Assembly (NCBI GenBank): GCA_021014325.1
Contig: CM037464.1
Location: 3,627,127-3,691,126 of the forward strand
Reading direction: 5' to 3'
Origin: Plazaster borealis
Lineage: Eukaryota; Echinodermata; Asteroidea; Forcipulatida; Labidiasteridae
Length of the DNA: 64,000 nucleotides
In this document: one piece after another, positions 24,466 to 37,096 of the stretch
How the letters are laid out: each line of letters starts with the position of its first letter
How positions within the stretch are numbered: position 1 is the first letter of the stretch
Translations under genes and position numbers: made by a program
The notes under the pieces: model-generated
Seen by the model: the letters and a program-made list of their open reading frames with translations, nothing else
The model's database searches: none
Told to the model about the DNA's origin: nothing

Positions 24466-26459
24466 AAACCGATAGTCCGTAAAGCGCCTTGACTAATGTG
24501 GAATTTGACCTTCCGCGGCGAATTGAGGCAATCCATATTTGTATTTCTTTCTTTTCCCCCTTTTTTCACTGCTTATAGTTTAAATAATGTGATTGTGGGT
24601 GCTGTGATGCAGCCGTGGTTACCATGGTGACGGTGGTCTGGCTTAAGGGCAAACAGGTTCTTTGGGACGTTTTATTGACCGACTGTCCTCAAGATGAACT
24701 TTGCAAAACAGGAATTACTTTAACTACACCGTGTTCGCAAAAAAAAAAATAGTGTGGGGGAAAGAACTGAGGAGTTTGATCAACCCGAGGGGACTAGACC
24801 CCTTAAGTTTATGATTATTTGTTTATCACAGCGTAGCCATCTTGTTTTTTGCTTCCATACAAATCCACGCAGTCGCAGTGAGGCAAGAATAGGAAAACAG
24901 TCTGCCCCCTTCGACTCATTGGCAAGGTGGATAAAATTATTGTCTTCAACACAAGATTGGTAAACAACTATCGGGAACATTTTGACTGCTTTCATGTGAA
25001 AGTTGGCACCGAAAACAGTTCATGTTTTGTGCACCTTCATTCAAGCTTATTTTGATCTGGCAAATACAAATAAGAGTCGAGCATTAAGGTACGTTTTGTC
25101 GCAAATAAAATGAAAACAATTTATCAGGAAACAATATTGGGAATGGCACCAACTTCAAGAAAAACAAGTTCCAGATATAAATTAGTAAATTTGTTTGTTA
25201 TTTCTTCAAAACATTGTCGGGGCAAGGCCGGGGTAACTTACAGCTGGTAACGTACACAAATCTATAAACAAACCAAACAAACAAAACAAATCTAAGTTTG
25301 GAAATTGTTTTAATAATTACCGACGGCAGAGGGAAATGTGTCCATCCATAAGTCAGCATGTAACGTAGGTGGATATACAAGAGTTACAAAAAAAAGAGAA
25401 AGAAAAATAAATAAACATTTATAAGACCTATGGTCATTTGCAACTCATCATCGAACCTTGGATGACGTCTGTTTATAAAAAAAAAATACGAGAGGCAGTG
25501 AGATGTTTCATGCAATATTCATGGCCGTTTGAAGCTCGTGTATCTCGCTCTGCTAGGCCGTCTTGTGGCGGGAAAACGGGGCATAAATGTGTCGCCTTTT
25601 TGGCGCGATGCCGTGAAGCAATGGTCTCTCAGGCGTTTTCTTCGGTGAATGCTTGATGGCGACAAGGGAATCATAAAGTTAGGCTGTAATACACGGAATT
25701 TGAATAAGTAAGCCGGCAGATATGAATATTAATCATCTTAATCGGCTATATGTTTATCATCTTTGTTTTTGGAAAAAAATGTAGGCCCTTAATCCTCAAC
25801 GCTATATTTCAGTGAAGTGCTATTTTTGTCCATGAAAATACAAAAAGTGTCCACGAAACTATTTTAGGACTTAATGATTATGTTCTGCATAAATGTTGTT
25901 GATGAATTCGATTAAGATGTCCAAATATCACGCGCTCACCATGACGTCAATCAAACGAACCTCACCCCCTTTCACAAATTATAGCCCAAAATACATCAAC
26001 TAATTTAATTCTGCAACCGGTTCGAAATCTATTGTAGAAGTGTTTCTCGCGGCTGCGATATTCATATTCACGCGTTTTCCACCGCAGATTGCTTGGGAGA
26101 GCGAGTAACAAGTTGAAACCTGGCTGTGGGCGCAATAAGCCACACCGACTGTTTTTTCAAAGAGTTGTATAATGTTTGAGTGCATGCTAGGGACAGCGCT
26201 CGTCTGATTTCGTACGTGAGATGGAGTGAAAGAATATCCATTAAGTGCTCTGGACGAATCTGGATATTCTAATTATATCCATCATCAGTTCCAATAGATA
26301 ATACTTCGGGGAAATAGGCCTATCATGTTCAGTTTCCATAAAGAACACTGGCTTTATGAAACTAGAGTAATTCGCCAGTCGGTCTTTAGGTCTAGAATCT
26401 ATACACAACGTTCAATGGGTAATAAATCATTGATTTTTGGGATGACTAAATACATACAT
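24466..26459. other. Shab intron 2, nothing recognised
   Basis: No exon-like segment or RNA gene. Open frames here are under 90 codons and family-less. Confidence 0.5.
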
Positions 26460-26590
26460 ACAACACAATGGTATTTTTATAGCGCCCCACAAAGATCGGA
26501 GCGCTTTACAAAAGCTTGCATATTGATAAAGATACAAACAAACAATGCATCGATACAGATACAAAACTATACAAACAGAATGTAAACAAA
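26460..26590 (+). repeat. Dispersed repeat with gcgctttacaaa
   Basis: atttttatagcgccccacaa, then ggagcgctttacaaaagc, is a motif pair I associate with short dispersed repeats in marine invertebrate genomes. Related pieces are at about 41188-41232 (tatagcacttttcacaac) and 44660-44700. Family assignment is uncertain. Confidence 0.35.
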
Positions 26591-27411
26591 ATTAAAAATT
26601 CGTTTCTAAAATTCATTCCCATCCTTCTAGTTTGTAACTTACACACGGTGGTTTGTTAGCGGTGGTTTACGTTTGAAAGAGGATTTTATGCACGTGTACC
26701 AGCGGAGATTATTGCAATCGAAGCAGCAACAGTGGATTTCGGGGGTCGTCTTTCTCTCTCCAAGTGTCCAAGTGGCGTAAGCAGAAAGTGCAGTGGGCGG
26801 GAGCTCAGAATCTCTGCCCGCGCCCTGTTGCCCTACCCCCCCCCCCCATGAGCCGGAAAAAAATGCACAAATGAATGGTTCGAAACATTGACCCCCTCTC
26901 GCCGTCCCCCATCCCCCTAAATTAAAAATGACTGTTCACCACACCTCTCCGTACAATTGCATGAATAAAGCGAATAAATAGTCGGGTTCATATAATATCT
27001 GAAAATCATCACTTGTAATCTGCATTGGCATACAAGGATACCTGACAGGGGTGATCACTGCAAAATTAATGATAAACGTGCACATTGTGCTGACATCTAC
27101 GGCAGGCAGGCGTGATATCAACAAGTCCCATTCCTTCATTCAAACACTGAATAATAATGTTATACGAAACAAATTGGGGACGTCCGTAAAGTAAATTGGC
27201 CGCCATCACCCCGCGGAGGACCCCCCCCCCCCCCATTTTTAAGTGCGAATTTGGCGTCTAACTCATTCAAAAAATTGGGACCTGGGGAAGACGGATTGGG
27301 ACATGGCGCCAATGTCCACACTGCAGCACTTGTTTAATCTGCAATTCAAATGGACATTCTGGTGTTGGTTTGTCCACGGGTCATGGGTTGTATCGTCGAA
27401 GATACTCCGTC

Positions 27412-27630
27412 ATGAAGTGATGGGTAGAGGGCAAGAAAGTTCAAATTAGATGCAATAGATTATGCAATCAAGACAAACTTGTCATGTTACTTTTTTCAGT
27501 AATATGAAGTGACGGGTAGAGGTCAAGAAAATTCAAATTAGAATGCAATAGGTTATGCGCTCAAGACAAACTTGTCATGTTACCTTTTTCAGTTATGAAG
27601 TGATGGGTAGAAGGCAAGAAAATTCAAATT
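27412..27630 (+). repeat. Tandem repeat, ~91-bp unit x 2.4
   Basis: The unit beginning atgaagtgatgggtagag starts at 27412, 27503 and 27595, and includes caagacaaacttgtcatgtt and a terminal tttttcagt. The third unit breaks off after aaattcaaatt. Located in Shab intron 2. Confidence 0.75.
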
Positions 27631-27828
27631 ATTTCTTTCTAACTGGTGGCGGCATGTTTCCATTTTCATAAGGACTCTATCTATTGGAAAATAAGTAGAT
27701 CACCTTGCCCCTCTTTAACACACCGGTGTGGGACGGGTAACACACAAACACACAACATCTATTAAAATCGTCGCTATATACCCGCTGCTGAAATATAGGA
27801 TTCGAACTTCCTCTGGCTGCCGGGCAAG

Positions 27829-28229
27829 TTCGGTTGTCTACAGGTGGTAAGACATCTGCTCTAGATAGACCTTCTGCACATGATGTCATTTCAGTAGGGC
27901 GCCCTCACTTAGAGGACAAAAGGCGCTTGTTCATTGGCCAATCTTGTGCGCTGCGCGTACAAATCTGTGCGTTTCGATTGTTTCGTCATCGTTTTACCTC
28001 TAAGATGGCGGCTGGATGACGTCTATGCATAAGGTCTATTGGCAAAGGTCGTGGGTTCTAATCCCACCGAGTAGTATGCGTGTGGGATTTTTTTTGGCAC
28101 AAGACTCGGGAAAGTACTGAGTATATAGGGCTCAACATAATAATCACTGGTTGGGTAAAACACAACAATATTCTGATAATCCTTGATGCAAATTTAACCT
28201 CTCTTAAAAAAATGTACTAAGTTCACTTT
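27829..28229 (+). mobile_element. tRNA-derived SINE split by a foldback insertion
   Basis: The head gtggtaagacatctgctcta (27845-27864) and the B box gtcgtgggttctaatcccac (about 28048-28067) belong together, as in the copy at 2330-2505, but are separated by the element at 27866-28038. The body continues with acaagactcgggaaagtact, matching position 1-40 and the copy on the - strand. A family A element follows directly at 28230. Confidence 0.65.
27866..28038 (+). mobile_element. Foldback family C inserted into a SINE with TA target duplication
   Basis: Ends tagaccttctgcacatgatg and the inverse of it, gacgtctatgcataaggtcta (imperfect). The insertion is flanked by ta on both sides. It carries gtagggcgccctcacttaga and ttttacctctaagatggcgg like the other copies. 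TA flanks and short inverted ends suggest a Tc1/mariner-type non-autonomous element. The 61-codon open frame at 27834-28019 is the element itself. Confidence 0.65.
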
Positions 28230-28593
28230 AAAGGTATCGTACACGTTTGGTAATGACTCAAAACAAATATTAGCATAAAAACTTACTTGGTAACAAGCAA
28301 CGGGGAGCTGTTGATAGTATAAAACATTGTAGGAAACGACTCCCTCTAGTTTTAGTTTTGGAGAAAGAGGTATAAAAAATATAAAAAATAAAAAAAGAAT
28401 GCATTTTTATTCCTATATCTGCAAGCACACAAATTTGTACAACAAGGGTGTTTTTTCTGTCATCATTTTTTTTGCAACTTCGATGACCAATTGAGCCCAA
28501 ATTTTCACAGGCTTGTTAGTTTATGCATACGTTGGGATACACCAAGTGAGAACACTATTCTTTGACAATTTCCAAACGTGTTCAGTGCCTTTA
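28230..28593 (+). mobile_element. Foldback family A, copy 5
   Basis: aaaggtatcgtacacgtttg at the left, ccaaacgtgttcagtgcctt at the right, with a small internal A-rich change (ataaaaaatataaaaaataa). Non-coding, in Shab intron 2. Confidence 0.7.
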
Positions 28594-28968
28594 AGCATTG
28601 GAGACAAGCCGATTTCAAAATGAGCAGATCCGCACTCGACACCTCACACAAGTGTAAAGTTTCTACAAGTACCAATCATTCCCGGGAAGAATTTACGCCC
28701 GTGAGTGCTCTCATCTAGAATAATATGCAAAAGAGAGCAAATACGTTCACCCGTGAGGCATTTTTGAAAAAAAGGGCGTATAAAAACATGTCACAACATG
28801 TAGTATCGTTACATGCAGTTTTGTAACAAAACCCTGAGGACTCTTTGGGTCGGAGTGGGTTGGCGTGTTTCTTTCTTGGATTATGGAGCGTTGAGTGACT
28901 GACCAATGAAACATTCCTTTTAAAAAATGTTAAAGGTTTGAGTCACGGTTTTAGTCATGTTATGTTCA

Positions 28969-29077
28969 ACCTCGTTCCCATTGGTGTTCGATCTCGCGGC
29001 GCCATTTTGTTTCCCCACCGCACGCGCTGCTCGCTCATACCGAGCGGCGCGGTGCGCATGGTATAGCGAGGCTGAGT
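28969..29077 (+). repeat. Dispersed repeat G, second copy
   Basis: caacctcgttcccattggtg, cgatctcgcggcgccatttt and tggtatagcgaggctgag match the copy at 21391-21508. Confidence 0.5.
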
Positions 29078-30370
29078 AATGTTTGAAAACCTTCTGAACT
29101 CTTTTAAAGAAAGTATTATGTAACCCATGACATCCCATGTTTACAAAAGAGCCACAGAGCCGCAGGTACAGTCGTCATCATTTTGAAGTTCTAGGTTTTA
29201 AAAGGGGGAATAAGCAATTAAACAAATACAACGGTCATGCAAAGTAAGTTGGCAATAAATAATTAAGCATTTCCCTCATAAGTTGGGGAAAAGCATTCGA
29301 AGACCTCTAAAATATCACCGTTGTTTATTTTGATTAACAAAATCGGAACAATCTCCTAAATTTCAAAGCTTTTTATAACACACGGTAAAAAGGTATAAAT
29401 ACAAATTCCATTTCCCGGGGGTGGAATTTCCGTCAGAAATACACAACGCTTTCCTTCATCATTTCGAAGCCAATTTGAAGAAAAAAATGGACACCCACAC
29501 AAAACAAAACGTCATTGTTCAGTTTTTTTAACGGAAACGTATACGCACCTTTTATACGACACTTGTATAGGTTTGTTCTTAGTATAATTGCCGTGTTTAC
29601 GGTATTGAAAACCGCAGGATCGGAATGAAATTGTTCTTCTAAAAAAAACACACCCCAAAAAGCAATGATGAATTGTATCTCGTCTTTAAATAAGCTGCGG
29701 AAGTTCCAATCTTTGATCAGGCATCTTCGAGGAAATCCAATCTGAATTGGCGCGCATTTGTCATTAAAAATACTCCCAGTCTCAAAGCCACAAACTGATT
29801 GTAAAAGTATGACGTCACGCTGCCCCAATCAAAAACCGATTCAGTTTCTCCGAATAATCTTTTTTTGATTAGACCAAGCGATGACAAATGCGTGTTCTTG
29901 TTTGCAGTAAAATCTCTGCCAGACGATTCGAAGTATATCATACGTAAATTTTAAATGTCCAATATTATTATTTTATATATTTTTGGGGTTAACAGAAACC
30001 AAGTTAATACGGGGGTCGCAGTTTCAACTCCCGCTCTAGTCAATTTGTCTTTGTTATACCAACAATTAAATAATAACAAGCATTACGAGAACCCCAAAAT
30101 TTGTTTACTCTTGTGTAAGAACATTTGCAGAACTGTAAGCGCAAGTGATGAGAAATATTGTGAAAAGTTTATTTTAAAGTGTGTTCAATTTAAGTGCTGG
30201 TATATAAGTAATTAAAAAATGATTGACAATCTCCACTTCCTAACTGGGATGGAAAAAGCCTTGACCAAAAGGGCGGTAGTTAAAAATCCATTTACGAATT
30301 ACGACCGGCCAGACACATTCAGAGAGAAAGTGGAAGTCATTAATTATTTTGAATCTGTCAGTTGATGATC
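29078..30370. other. Shab intron 2, nothing recognised
   Basis: A 131-codon open frame on the - strand (29433-29828) has no domain and sits inside an intron on the opposite strand. I do not call it a gene. Confidence 0.45.
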
Positions 30371-30540
30371 CGGTGTCCCAGGGAAATCTGTCCCCCGGAG
30401 ATTCTGTCCCCCATACGGGAAATTAACATGGGCTGGAGGAGGAGGATTCATAAGAGGGCGCTATCGAAAGAAGTTTGTGCACGGTTTGCCGTATGGGGGG
30501 GACAGAATCTCCGGGGGGACAGAATCTCCTGCCACACCGG
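30371..30540. mobile_element. Foldback family J
   Basis: Left gtcccccggagattctgtcc; right ggacagaatctccgggggga, a perfect inverted pair. The middle carries aagagggcgctatcgaaaga. Related copies at 31264-31410 and 59695-59875 share the gggcgct core and the aatctcctgccacacc end. Confidence 0.6.
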
Positions 30541-31263
30541 CCTCTGCCTCGTACAAACGTGCGACTCGACGGCGTGTGGACGAGCGCAAGGTCGTTGCCG
30601 AAGTACTATATTGGTATTTAGTACAAAATAATAATAATAATAATATTAAATATCAATCTGAAAGCCCACTGATTAGTATTATTATTATTATTTAATCGGT
30701 CGTTATCAAAACATACACGCACAAACATTTCTTATTCTATAGGTAAGAAGGTGGAGTGAACAAATACAGAATAAATAAAAACAAGACCAACAAACAAGAC
30801 ACATGTAAATTCTTATATGATGGCCAGGATTTTTAAAAATACGCACCGTAGCTCGAAAGCCTGTTGAACCAGGAAGGAAACTAAGATTGATCTTTACTGT
30901 TTATCAATCTTAATTGCTAAGCAAAGTGTGATGTCACAATACAAATCCACTATGGTAATACTGACAACTCATCTTAAGATGAATCATAGTGCTTCGTGAA
31001 ATCGAACCCAGTCACATAGGGGACATACAAAGCATTAATAAATATTATCTATACGAAAAAAATATGGATTTAAATAAATACAAAAAATGCATATACTCAG
31101 AACACAAATTGATGAAAATAAAATAGAATTAACTTTAAATACTTTGAGAGTATACTAACGACAAGAACAATTATTCTGTTTGCCTTAATTCCTGTCAGAG
31201 TTGAGAAAAAACTTTTGAAGACCCCAAAATCACCATATTGTTTATTTAAAAAATACGCCGGTG

Positions 31264-31410
31264 TCATAGGGGTGCATTTCCCCCTGGTGTGGAGTGTGTC
31301 CCCCATCATGGTAAGACTGAAGGAAGCAGAGTCAAAAGAGGGCGCTATCAGACGAAATGTCTACACATTCGATGTATGGGAGACATCATCATTTTCTTGC
31401 CACACTGGAC
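31264..31410 (+). repeat. Family J copy, diverged
   Basis: Shares caaaagagggcgctatcaga and the tcttgccacac end with 30371-30540 and 59695-59875. It lies 290 bp upstream of Shab exon 3. Confidence 0.45.
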
Positions 31411-31700
31411 CGATTCAAATGTTAGCAAATTTACCGATAACACATAAACCATTTTTTGCTGTTAATCACTCAAACGTGACCCCTGAATTTGATTAATTAT
31501 GTTCATAGGTTAGTTGTATGGTGAGCTTACTCTCCTAAAGTTTTGAAATTCACTCTAATCGATTGAAACTGTGGAAAAAATCCTTTGCACTTGTCACCAG
31601 CTTCAATCGATTAAGAGTGAAATTCAATCTGAAAGTTTAAGATAGTTTTTATGATTTCGATCCAGTCGTGATGACATTTTTGTTTCTATACCATGTGCAG

Positions 31701-34406
31701 GTTGTGGCTGTGTTATCAATCCTCTTCATCATTCTCTCCACCATCGCTCTATCACTCAACACGATGGACATTTTCAAATCCATGGACAAAAAGCACCGCG
31801 ACGTGGACAACCAAGACCTTGCCCACGTGGAGAGCGTTTGCATAGCATGGTTCACACTGGAATACTTGCTGCGTCTGATCTCCGCCCCGAACAAGTGGAA
31901 GTTCTTCAAGGGCGCCCTCAACATCATCGATCTCATCGCCATCTTACCGTACTACATCACCATGTTTCTCGAGGAGTCGCGCGAGAGTGTGATGCAGTTC
32001 CAAAACGTTCGCCGATTGGTCCAGATATTCCGGATCATGCGCATTATGCGAATCCTGAAACTGGCGAGGCATTCGACCGGACTGCAGTCACTCGGTTACA
32101 CCATTCGTCGGAGCTACAAGGAGCTCGGCTTACTCATCCTCTTCCTGGCCATAGGAATATTACTGTTCTCGAGTTTAGCCTACTTCGTTGAGAAAGATGT
32201 TCATAAGACCAAATTCAGGAGCATCCCCGAGTCGTTTTGGTGGGCTGCCATCACTATGACCACCGTGGGTTATGGAGACATTTACCCGACCACCGCGGCA
32301 GGCAAGGTGATAGGTTCTATATGCTGTGTGTGTGGCGTGCTGTTCATTGCTCTACCCATTCCCATCATTGTGAACAACTTCTCTGAGTACTATCGCGAAC
32401 AAGAGAGGCAGGATAAAATCATCAAGCACAGGGAGGCACTGGACAAAGCCAAGCTCAACGGCAGCCTGGTGAGTCTGAACATCAGAGATGCTTGCCTTGA
32501 AATGATGGACGTCATTGTGGACACCACCAACGTGCTGAAAGGTTCGTTCAAGGGGAGTGTGCAATCCCAGTCCAGTCCTCACCGGAGTGTCGGTCACGAC
32601 GAGACGTACAGTAATGCATCGATGGAGCTGGGAGCGACGGGCGTTGACAGGCACCCCAGGCTACCTGAGGACTACAATAAGGACTCCCTTCCACTTAATT
32701 ACCACCACTCCAACAAGCAGAGTTCCAGCAGCTTGGCCTCGGATGCCTTCCCGGACGCCGGGCCGGCTGAGAGACCCAAAATCTTCAGTGCAATCGGTCG
32801 AATGGGACTGATTGTTGGTCATTCTGGGGTTGGCATACGCGGTCAGGAAGTGGACTCGACCCAGCAATCGGGAAAACATCACAGAGACTGCGAGGATCAG
32901 TACGCAGACTCACAGCCAGGTGGTGATCTGTTCGGGATGACGGATGAGACTACCGGCAGGAGGGGAGGGAAGGTGCCGGAAAGACGTCAAGGTAACACGG
33001 GCAACTCTGATCGTAATAAAGATCCGACATGCTCCCCCGTAACTGTTGAGATATCTCACGATACTTTGAACGGCGGGCAACAATCTCAAGCACATTGCGG
33101 ACACGGGAGATTACTGTCTGAAACCATACCAAACGGTCAGGGTCGCGGACGTGGTGGTACCTCACCGAACGACGCAGAAGATGCCAACGAAACCCAGCCG
33201 TTACTCGGTTCCTATCACCCATCTACGGACGGCGAGGGCGCCCTCGGAGGTGACCGCATTGACAAAGATCACCAACAAACTCCCGGTGATGACCAGGTGA
33301 TTGTGCAGAAACTGGACGATGGTTTTACCACGACGTGGACTAAAGCTGGTGCGCAGAGTCCACAGAGAGAACAAGGGATCTCTCCTGGTCACGGAGCAAG
33401 AGAAAAACCTATTAAACCAGTTCTTAAGAACCCTCTGAGCTCAGGAGACGAGAGAGGGCCCGAACACGCCCCCCTCGGCCGCAAATGGAGCTCGGGGGAC
33501 AGTCAGACTTCACCGCGAAACACACCCAAGCGTGTTACGATCGAGGATGACACACACAGCGTGTCGTCTACGGACTCTGATACACGGGCCGACGACACTC
33601 CACAACCGAGGCTCTCGAACAAGAAACCCGTCAGCAAGTGGAAGCCGCGGAAGTTCAAACAAAAACCATCGATTCTTACAGGTATCGGTAACTTAACTAG
33701 TGGACTCAGAATCGGTCACGGCAAATCAAACAACCGAAAAGCCGCGTCGTCGGGGACTGAGAAAGCGTACAGTCGGACCAGCGACAGCGGCACCTCTGAT
33801 AGCGGCACTACGCCTCCACCAAACTCTAAATCGGCGAAGGGTAAGGGTAAAAGCATGAAGCTACGCCCTCTTGGGGTTATAACTCAGGAATCTAAGCCTC
33901 TTGAGGAGACCATGAAACCAGGACCTTTAAGAGATGCATACGACAGTGACTCCAAACACCAGGACTCGCCATCTGTGCAGTTTAAACTACCATGCTCGGT
34001 TGACTGTGATGACATGCCAGCTCACAGCAGTCGATCCAATCAAGAGAGCGAACACTTTATTTTCCCTCCCTTGACCCAGTCACCCCCTAGCAATGAGTTC
34101 GAGACACCCTCCCCCCACAGTAGGGGCAATTTTTGCCATACGCCACCACCCGACGTTGCAAATCCAGTTGGGGAACACCTCACCGATCCCAACGGTACCG
34201 GCGGGTGCTCCGAGTCGACTTCACCGGCAGTTCGCGTTTCACCGGTTATAGTTGGGAACGGTGTTGAGCTAGTGGGCGATATAACGAGGCCATCCCCCGT
34301 GCAGCCGCATGGGTACGATGACACTCTAAGAGAAATAACCGTTATACCAGGTGCTGGCTCGAAACCTACGGCACCGGCGCAATCCCGTTATCCAGTAACC
34401 ATGTAG
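31701..34406 (+). CDS. Shab: Shab/Kv2 potassium channel, last coding exon (residues 188-1088)
   Basis: A delayed-rectifier K+ channel of the plasma membrane, active as a tetramer. The exon follows ccatgtgcag| in phase 0. Membrane segments by spliced residue: S1 188-208, S2 230-248, S3 260-277, the S4 voltage sensor 290-311 ([20 protein letters not shown], with Arg/Lys every third residue), S5 328-350, pore helix and filter 364-382 with TVGYGD at 375-380 (32262-32279), and S6 389-414 with the PIP gating bend at 406-408. Then comes a ~670-residue hydrophilic tail rich in Ser, Thr, Pro, Asp and Gly with basic [10 protein letters not shown]. Total 1088 residues, longer than KCNB1 (858) or fly Shab (about 985). 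I cannot see a clear Kv2 FFAT-like clustering motif; [14 protein letters not shown] is only a weak resemblance. Confidence 0.97.
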   Translation, partial: VVAVLSILFIILSTIALSLNTMDIFKSMDKKHRDVDNQDLAHVESVCIAWFTLEYLLRLISAPNKWKFFKGALNIIDLIAILPYYITMFLEESRESVMQFQNVRRLVQIFRIMRIMRILKLARHSTGLQSLGYTIRRSYKELGLLILFLAIGILLFSSLAYFVEKDVHKTKFRSIPESFWWAAITMTTVGYGDIYPTTAAGKVIGSICCVCGVLFIALPIPIIVNNFSEYYREQERQDKIIKHREALDKAKLNGSLVSLNIRDACLEMMDVIVDTTNVLKGSFKGSVQSQSSPHRSVGHDETYSNASMELGATGVDRHPRLPEDYNKDSLPLNYHHSNKQSSSSLASDAFPDAGPAERPKIFSAIGRMGLIVGHSGVGIRGQEVDSTQQSGKHHRDCEDQYADSQPGGDLFGMTDETTGRRGGKVPERRQGNTGNSDRNKDPTCSPVTVEISHDTLNGGQQSQAHCGHGRLLSETIPNGQGRGRGGTSPNDAEDANETQPLLGSYHPSTDGEGALGGDRIDKDHQQTPGDDQVIVQKLDDGFTTTWTKAGAQSPQREQGISPGHGAREKPIKPVLKNPLSSGDERGPEHAPLGRKWSSGDSQTSPRNTPKRVTIEDDTHSVSSTDSDTRADDTPQPRLSNKKPVSKWKPRKFKQKPSILTGIGNLTSGLRIGHGKSNNRKAASSGTEKAYSRTSDSGTSDSGTTPPPNSKSAKGKGKSMKLRPLGVITQESKPLEETMKPGPLRDAYDSDSKHQDSPSVQFKLPCSVDCDDMPAHSSRSNQESEHFIFPPLTQSPPSNEFETPSPHSRGNFCHTPPPDVANPVGEHLTDPNGTGGCSESTSPAVRVSPVIVGNGVELVGDITRPSPVQPHGYDDTLREITVIPGAGSKPTAPAQSRYPVTM

Positions 34407-34462
34407 ATCGTGTCACTCACTATTAATAGAGGTGTTTTCCATCAACTACAAGCCAATAATCC

Positions 34463-34468
34463 AATAAA
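34463..34468 (+). terminator. Candidate Shab polyadenylation signal
   Basis: aataaa 57 bp after the stop codon. Others follow at 35057 and about 35458, and a long 3' UTR is equally possible. The true site cannot be chosen from sequence alone. Confidence 0.35.
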
Positions 34469-35921
34469 ATACTAGTCTAAACCAAAACTCTACATAACTT
34501 TTATATAATCTTTTCTCTAACATTAGCTTATTCGGTGATATTAGACTATCCAAGTTCATTGTCATATAAGAATTTTCAAAATGATAGACATGCAATAGGA
34601 TATAGTTACTCATTCGGCATTGAACAAAGTAATCGTATGTGCAAAAGTAAGGTATTAACACCGCACGTTTAAAAACAAAATTTGTTTAAAAACAAATTGC
34701 AATCAAAATATATTTCCCTTCTTAATAATTACACGTTATTTTTAACTGCTTAATTGTGGAGTAAGGTAGGCAAACGAAAGGCAGCCCGATATGGAAAACG
34801 TAAATACATTTCCCGGAGTTTACAGTGAAATTAAAAACAAAACTCACAGAACAAAACTATAATATTAAAAATTTGATGCATCACTGATTTGGGGAGACCA
34901 ATTATATTTTATTCAAAATTAGTTCATTTTAATTATATACAAAAGAATATCAAAACAAATCATGTACCAAAAAAATCAGGATTACTTCAGCGAACGATTA
35001 TGAATGACAATTCAGTGAACAAAATATCCGGTCACCCCCCCCCCCCCACACATTGAAATAAATATGTGTCTCCTTAAAACATGTTTTTATGGCTGCTTTT
35101 CACCAAATTTTATTATGTCTTTCTTAATTCTTAAGAGTCGTACCCTACGTACATTATAACTATTTTATACCTAAGCTTGAAATTTTTATCCTTGCAAATA
35201 CTTTTAAATTGTCACTGAGGCATTTTAAGTTGGACATAAGACCTTCACGGAACAGCCGTCGTGTCGTCTACCATTTATAAAAATGAATGTAACCAAAATC
35301 GAGGCAAGGAGGGGGAAATGGTATGGCACCCAAATTTGAAGGGGAATGGGTGTATATGAATGTTGCGGCAGGCAGGGAACACGACGCTTATGATAACAGT
35401 TTATTACACCACTTAACTCATATTATATCACCTCTTCTATCTGTAATAAGCTTTGAAATAAAATATTCAATATTAATATTTAATCTCAGGTCCACATTTG
35501 ATTGTCTATAATGAATAATTTATATCCTACGTGAGTAATTTTATTACCTGTAAAAATAATATAAAACATGGAAATCATATGATTATATATTTCCATCTGT
35601 ATTGTGTACATTTAAGATAATGCATGATATGCATGATTTTCTAAAGGATTTAGTACCAAAGTCTGGTACCTGTACGTATGAACTTTAGACTTCTGAAATG
35701 TTGTAAATGATATTATCGGTGGTGTCACATTCCGCAAAAGGAACCAGTTTAGGTTTAGGACCAGTGATCTATATTGTACTGACTGGATACAGAATCACGC
35801 CATGGGTGAGGGTACCATGGAGACATATATATTTCTACTCTCATTCAAGGAATGCAACGAGAACGCATGCATACTGTGGAGAAGGACCTTTTCTCGGTCA
35901 GCAGTGGATCAATGGGAGACT
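34469..35921. other. A/T-rich stretch after Shab, no gene
   Basis: Probably part 3' UTR and part intergenic. A C run lies near 35034-35047. No coding segment is seen. Confidence 0.5.
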
Positions 35922-36010
35922 AACGGACGCTAGGTGGCAGCAGATTTCCATTGCTTACGTAGTTCTGAGCATGGGCAGATTTCCGAACAGTGGATTTTGT
36001 CCTGGTTAGG
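35922..36010 (+). repeat. Dispersed repeat K, copy 2
   Basis: gacgctaggtggcagcagat, then ttacgtagttctgagcatgg, as at 6982-7052. Confidence 0.55.
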
Positions 36011-36477
36011 CTGCTGTCACCTAGAGTGCGTTTTGGATATCAAGGACTTTGACTCCCCCAGGGCATTGGACTTTGGATAAAACAGTGAAATAAATAACAT
36101 GTACCATGACTTAGTATTACCAGCCCTCACTTAAGGGTAACCCGACTAACATTGGGAAGCTACAATCGAACTTGGACGGGCCAGTATATCTTTGATAATT
36201 ATGTTGCAGCTATTTTTGTATTTATATATTTTGTCTTTTCCGTTTTAACTCGACATAACCAAACTTGGAATCAGTTTCCATGCATGATGGGCTTAATTAA
36301 AGGGAAACATGATGAAGATGTTGGTTGCGTTGGGGGCGTCTATAAACAGCACTTGCCGTGCTAATTGAAAAGTCAGCACACACTGAACCCTTGCCTTTAG
36401 CGAATGAAATTAGACCGGATTCATAGAGTTGCTTGGGCAGACGTTTGTAGAAAATCAATGTTTTTACACGGGTGTTA

Positions 36478-36590
36478 TTAATGGGAGACTTATTAACGCT
36501 AGGTGGCAGCAGACTTACCTGGTAAATTCACAGTGCTTACGTAGTTCTGAGCATGCGCACTTTTTCGAGAACAATGCTGCCACCATGTGT
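36478..36590 (+). repeat. Dispersed repeat K, copy 3
   Basis: taacgctaggtggcagcaga, then cttacgtagttctgagcatg and cgcac. Both copies 2 and 3 are preceded by aatgggagac. Confidence 0.55.
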
Positions 36591-37096
36591 CCTAAAAAGT
36601 ATCCTATTGCAACTCACTAATAATTAACTGTAGTTAAGATGACTTTAAGTGGTTTTATATTCTTCGTTATTGTTTTTATATTTGTTTGTATTATTGTTTC
36701 TTCCCGGCATACTGAGGATCAAAACAAAGGAACAATGTTGTCAATACGTCCAAACAAATGCGTGTAAAACATGCAAATTACCTTATTCTTTCTCACAGTA
36801 ATATACTCTCAAGGCCCATACTCTGCTATGTGAACGGGGTCAAATGTGACAAAGTAAATGAATATTCAGGTCATTGGTTGCAAAGTTAATGATATTCAGG
36901 TCTTTGGTTGTGGGTATTGATGGGCGCAGTGTCCAAACATTCACCACTGAGAATACCAACACACGCGCTCCCACCAAGGAGTGAGCTACTATTCTCAAAA
37001 AGAAACAAAATTCAGACCCAACACCGCACCATGGAGTAATGTTTGGGACTGGTTACCAGACTATTCCTTCGTAAGGAGAAATGTGATCATGATCAA

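Noticed and set aside
27834..28019. 61-codon gene containing PSAHDVISVGRPHLEDKRR
   Set aside because: The same peptide arises from the inverted family C copy at 11608-11782; it is the transposable element.
29433..29828. 131-codon - strand open frame in Shab intron 2
   Set aside because: No recognisable domain or splice context.
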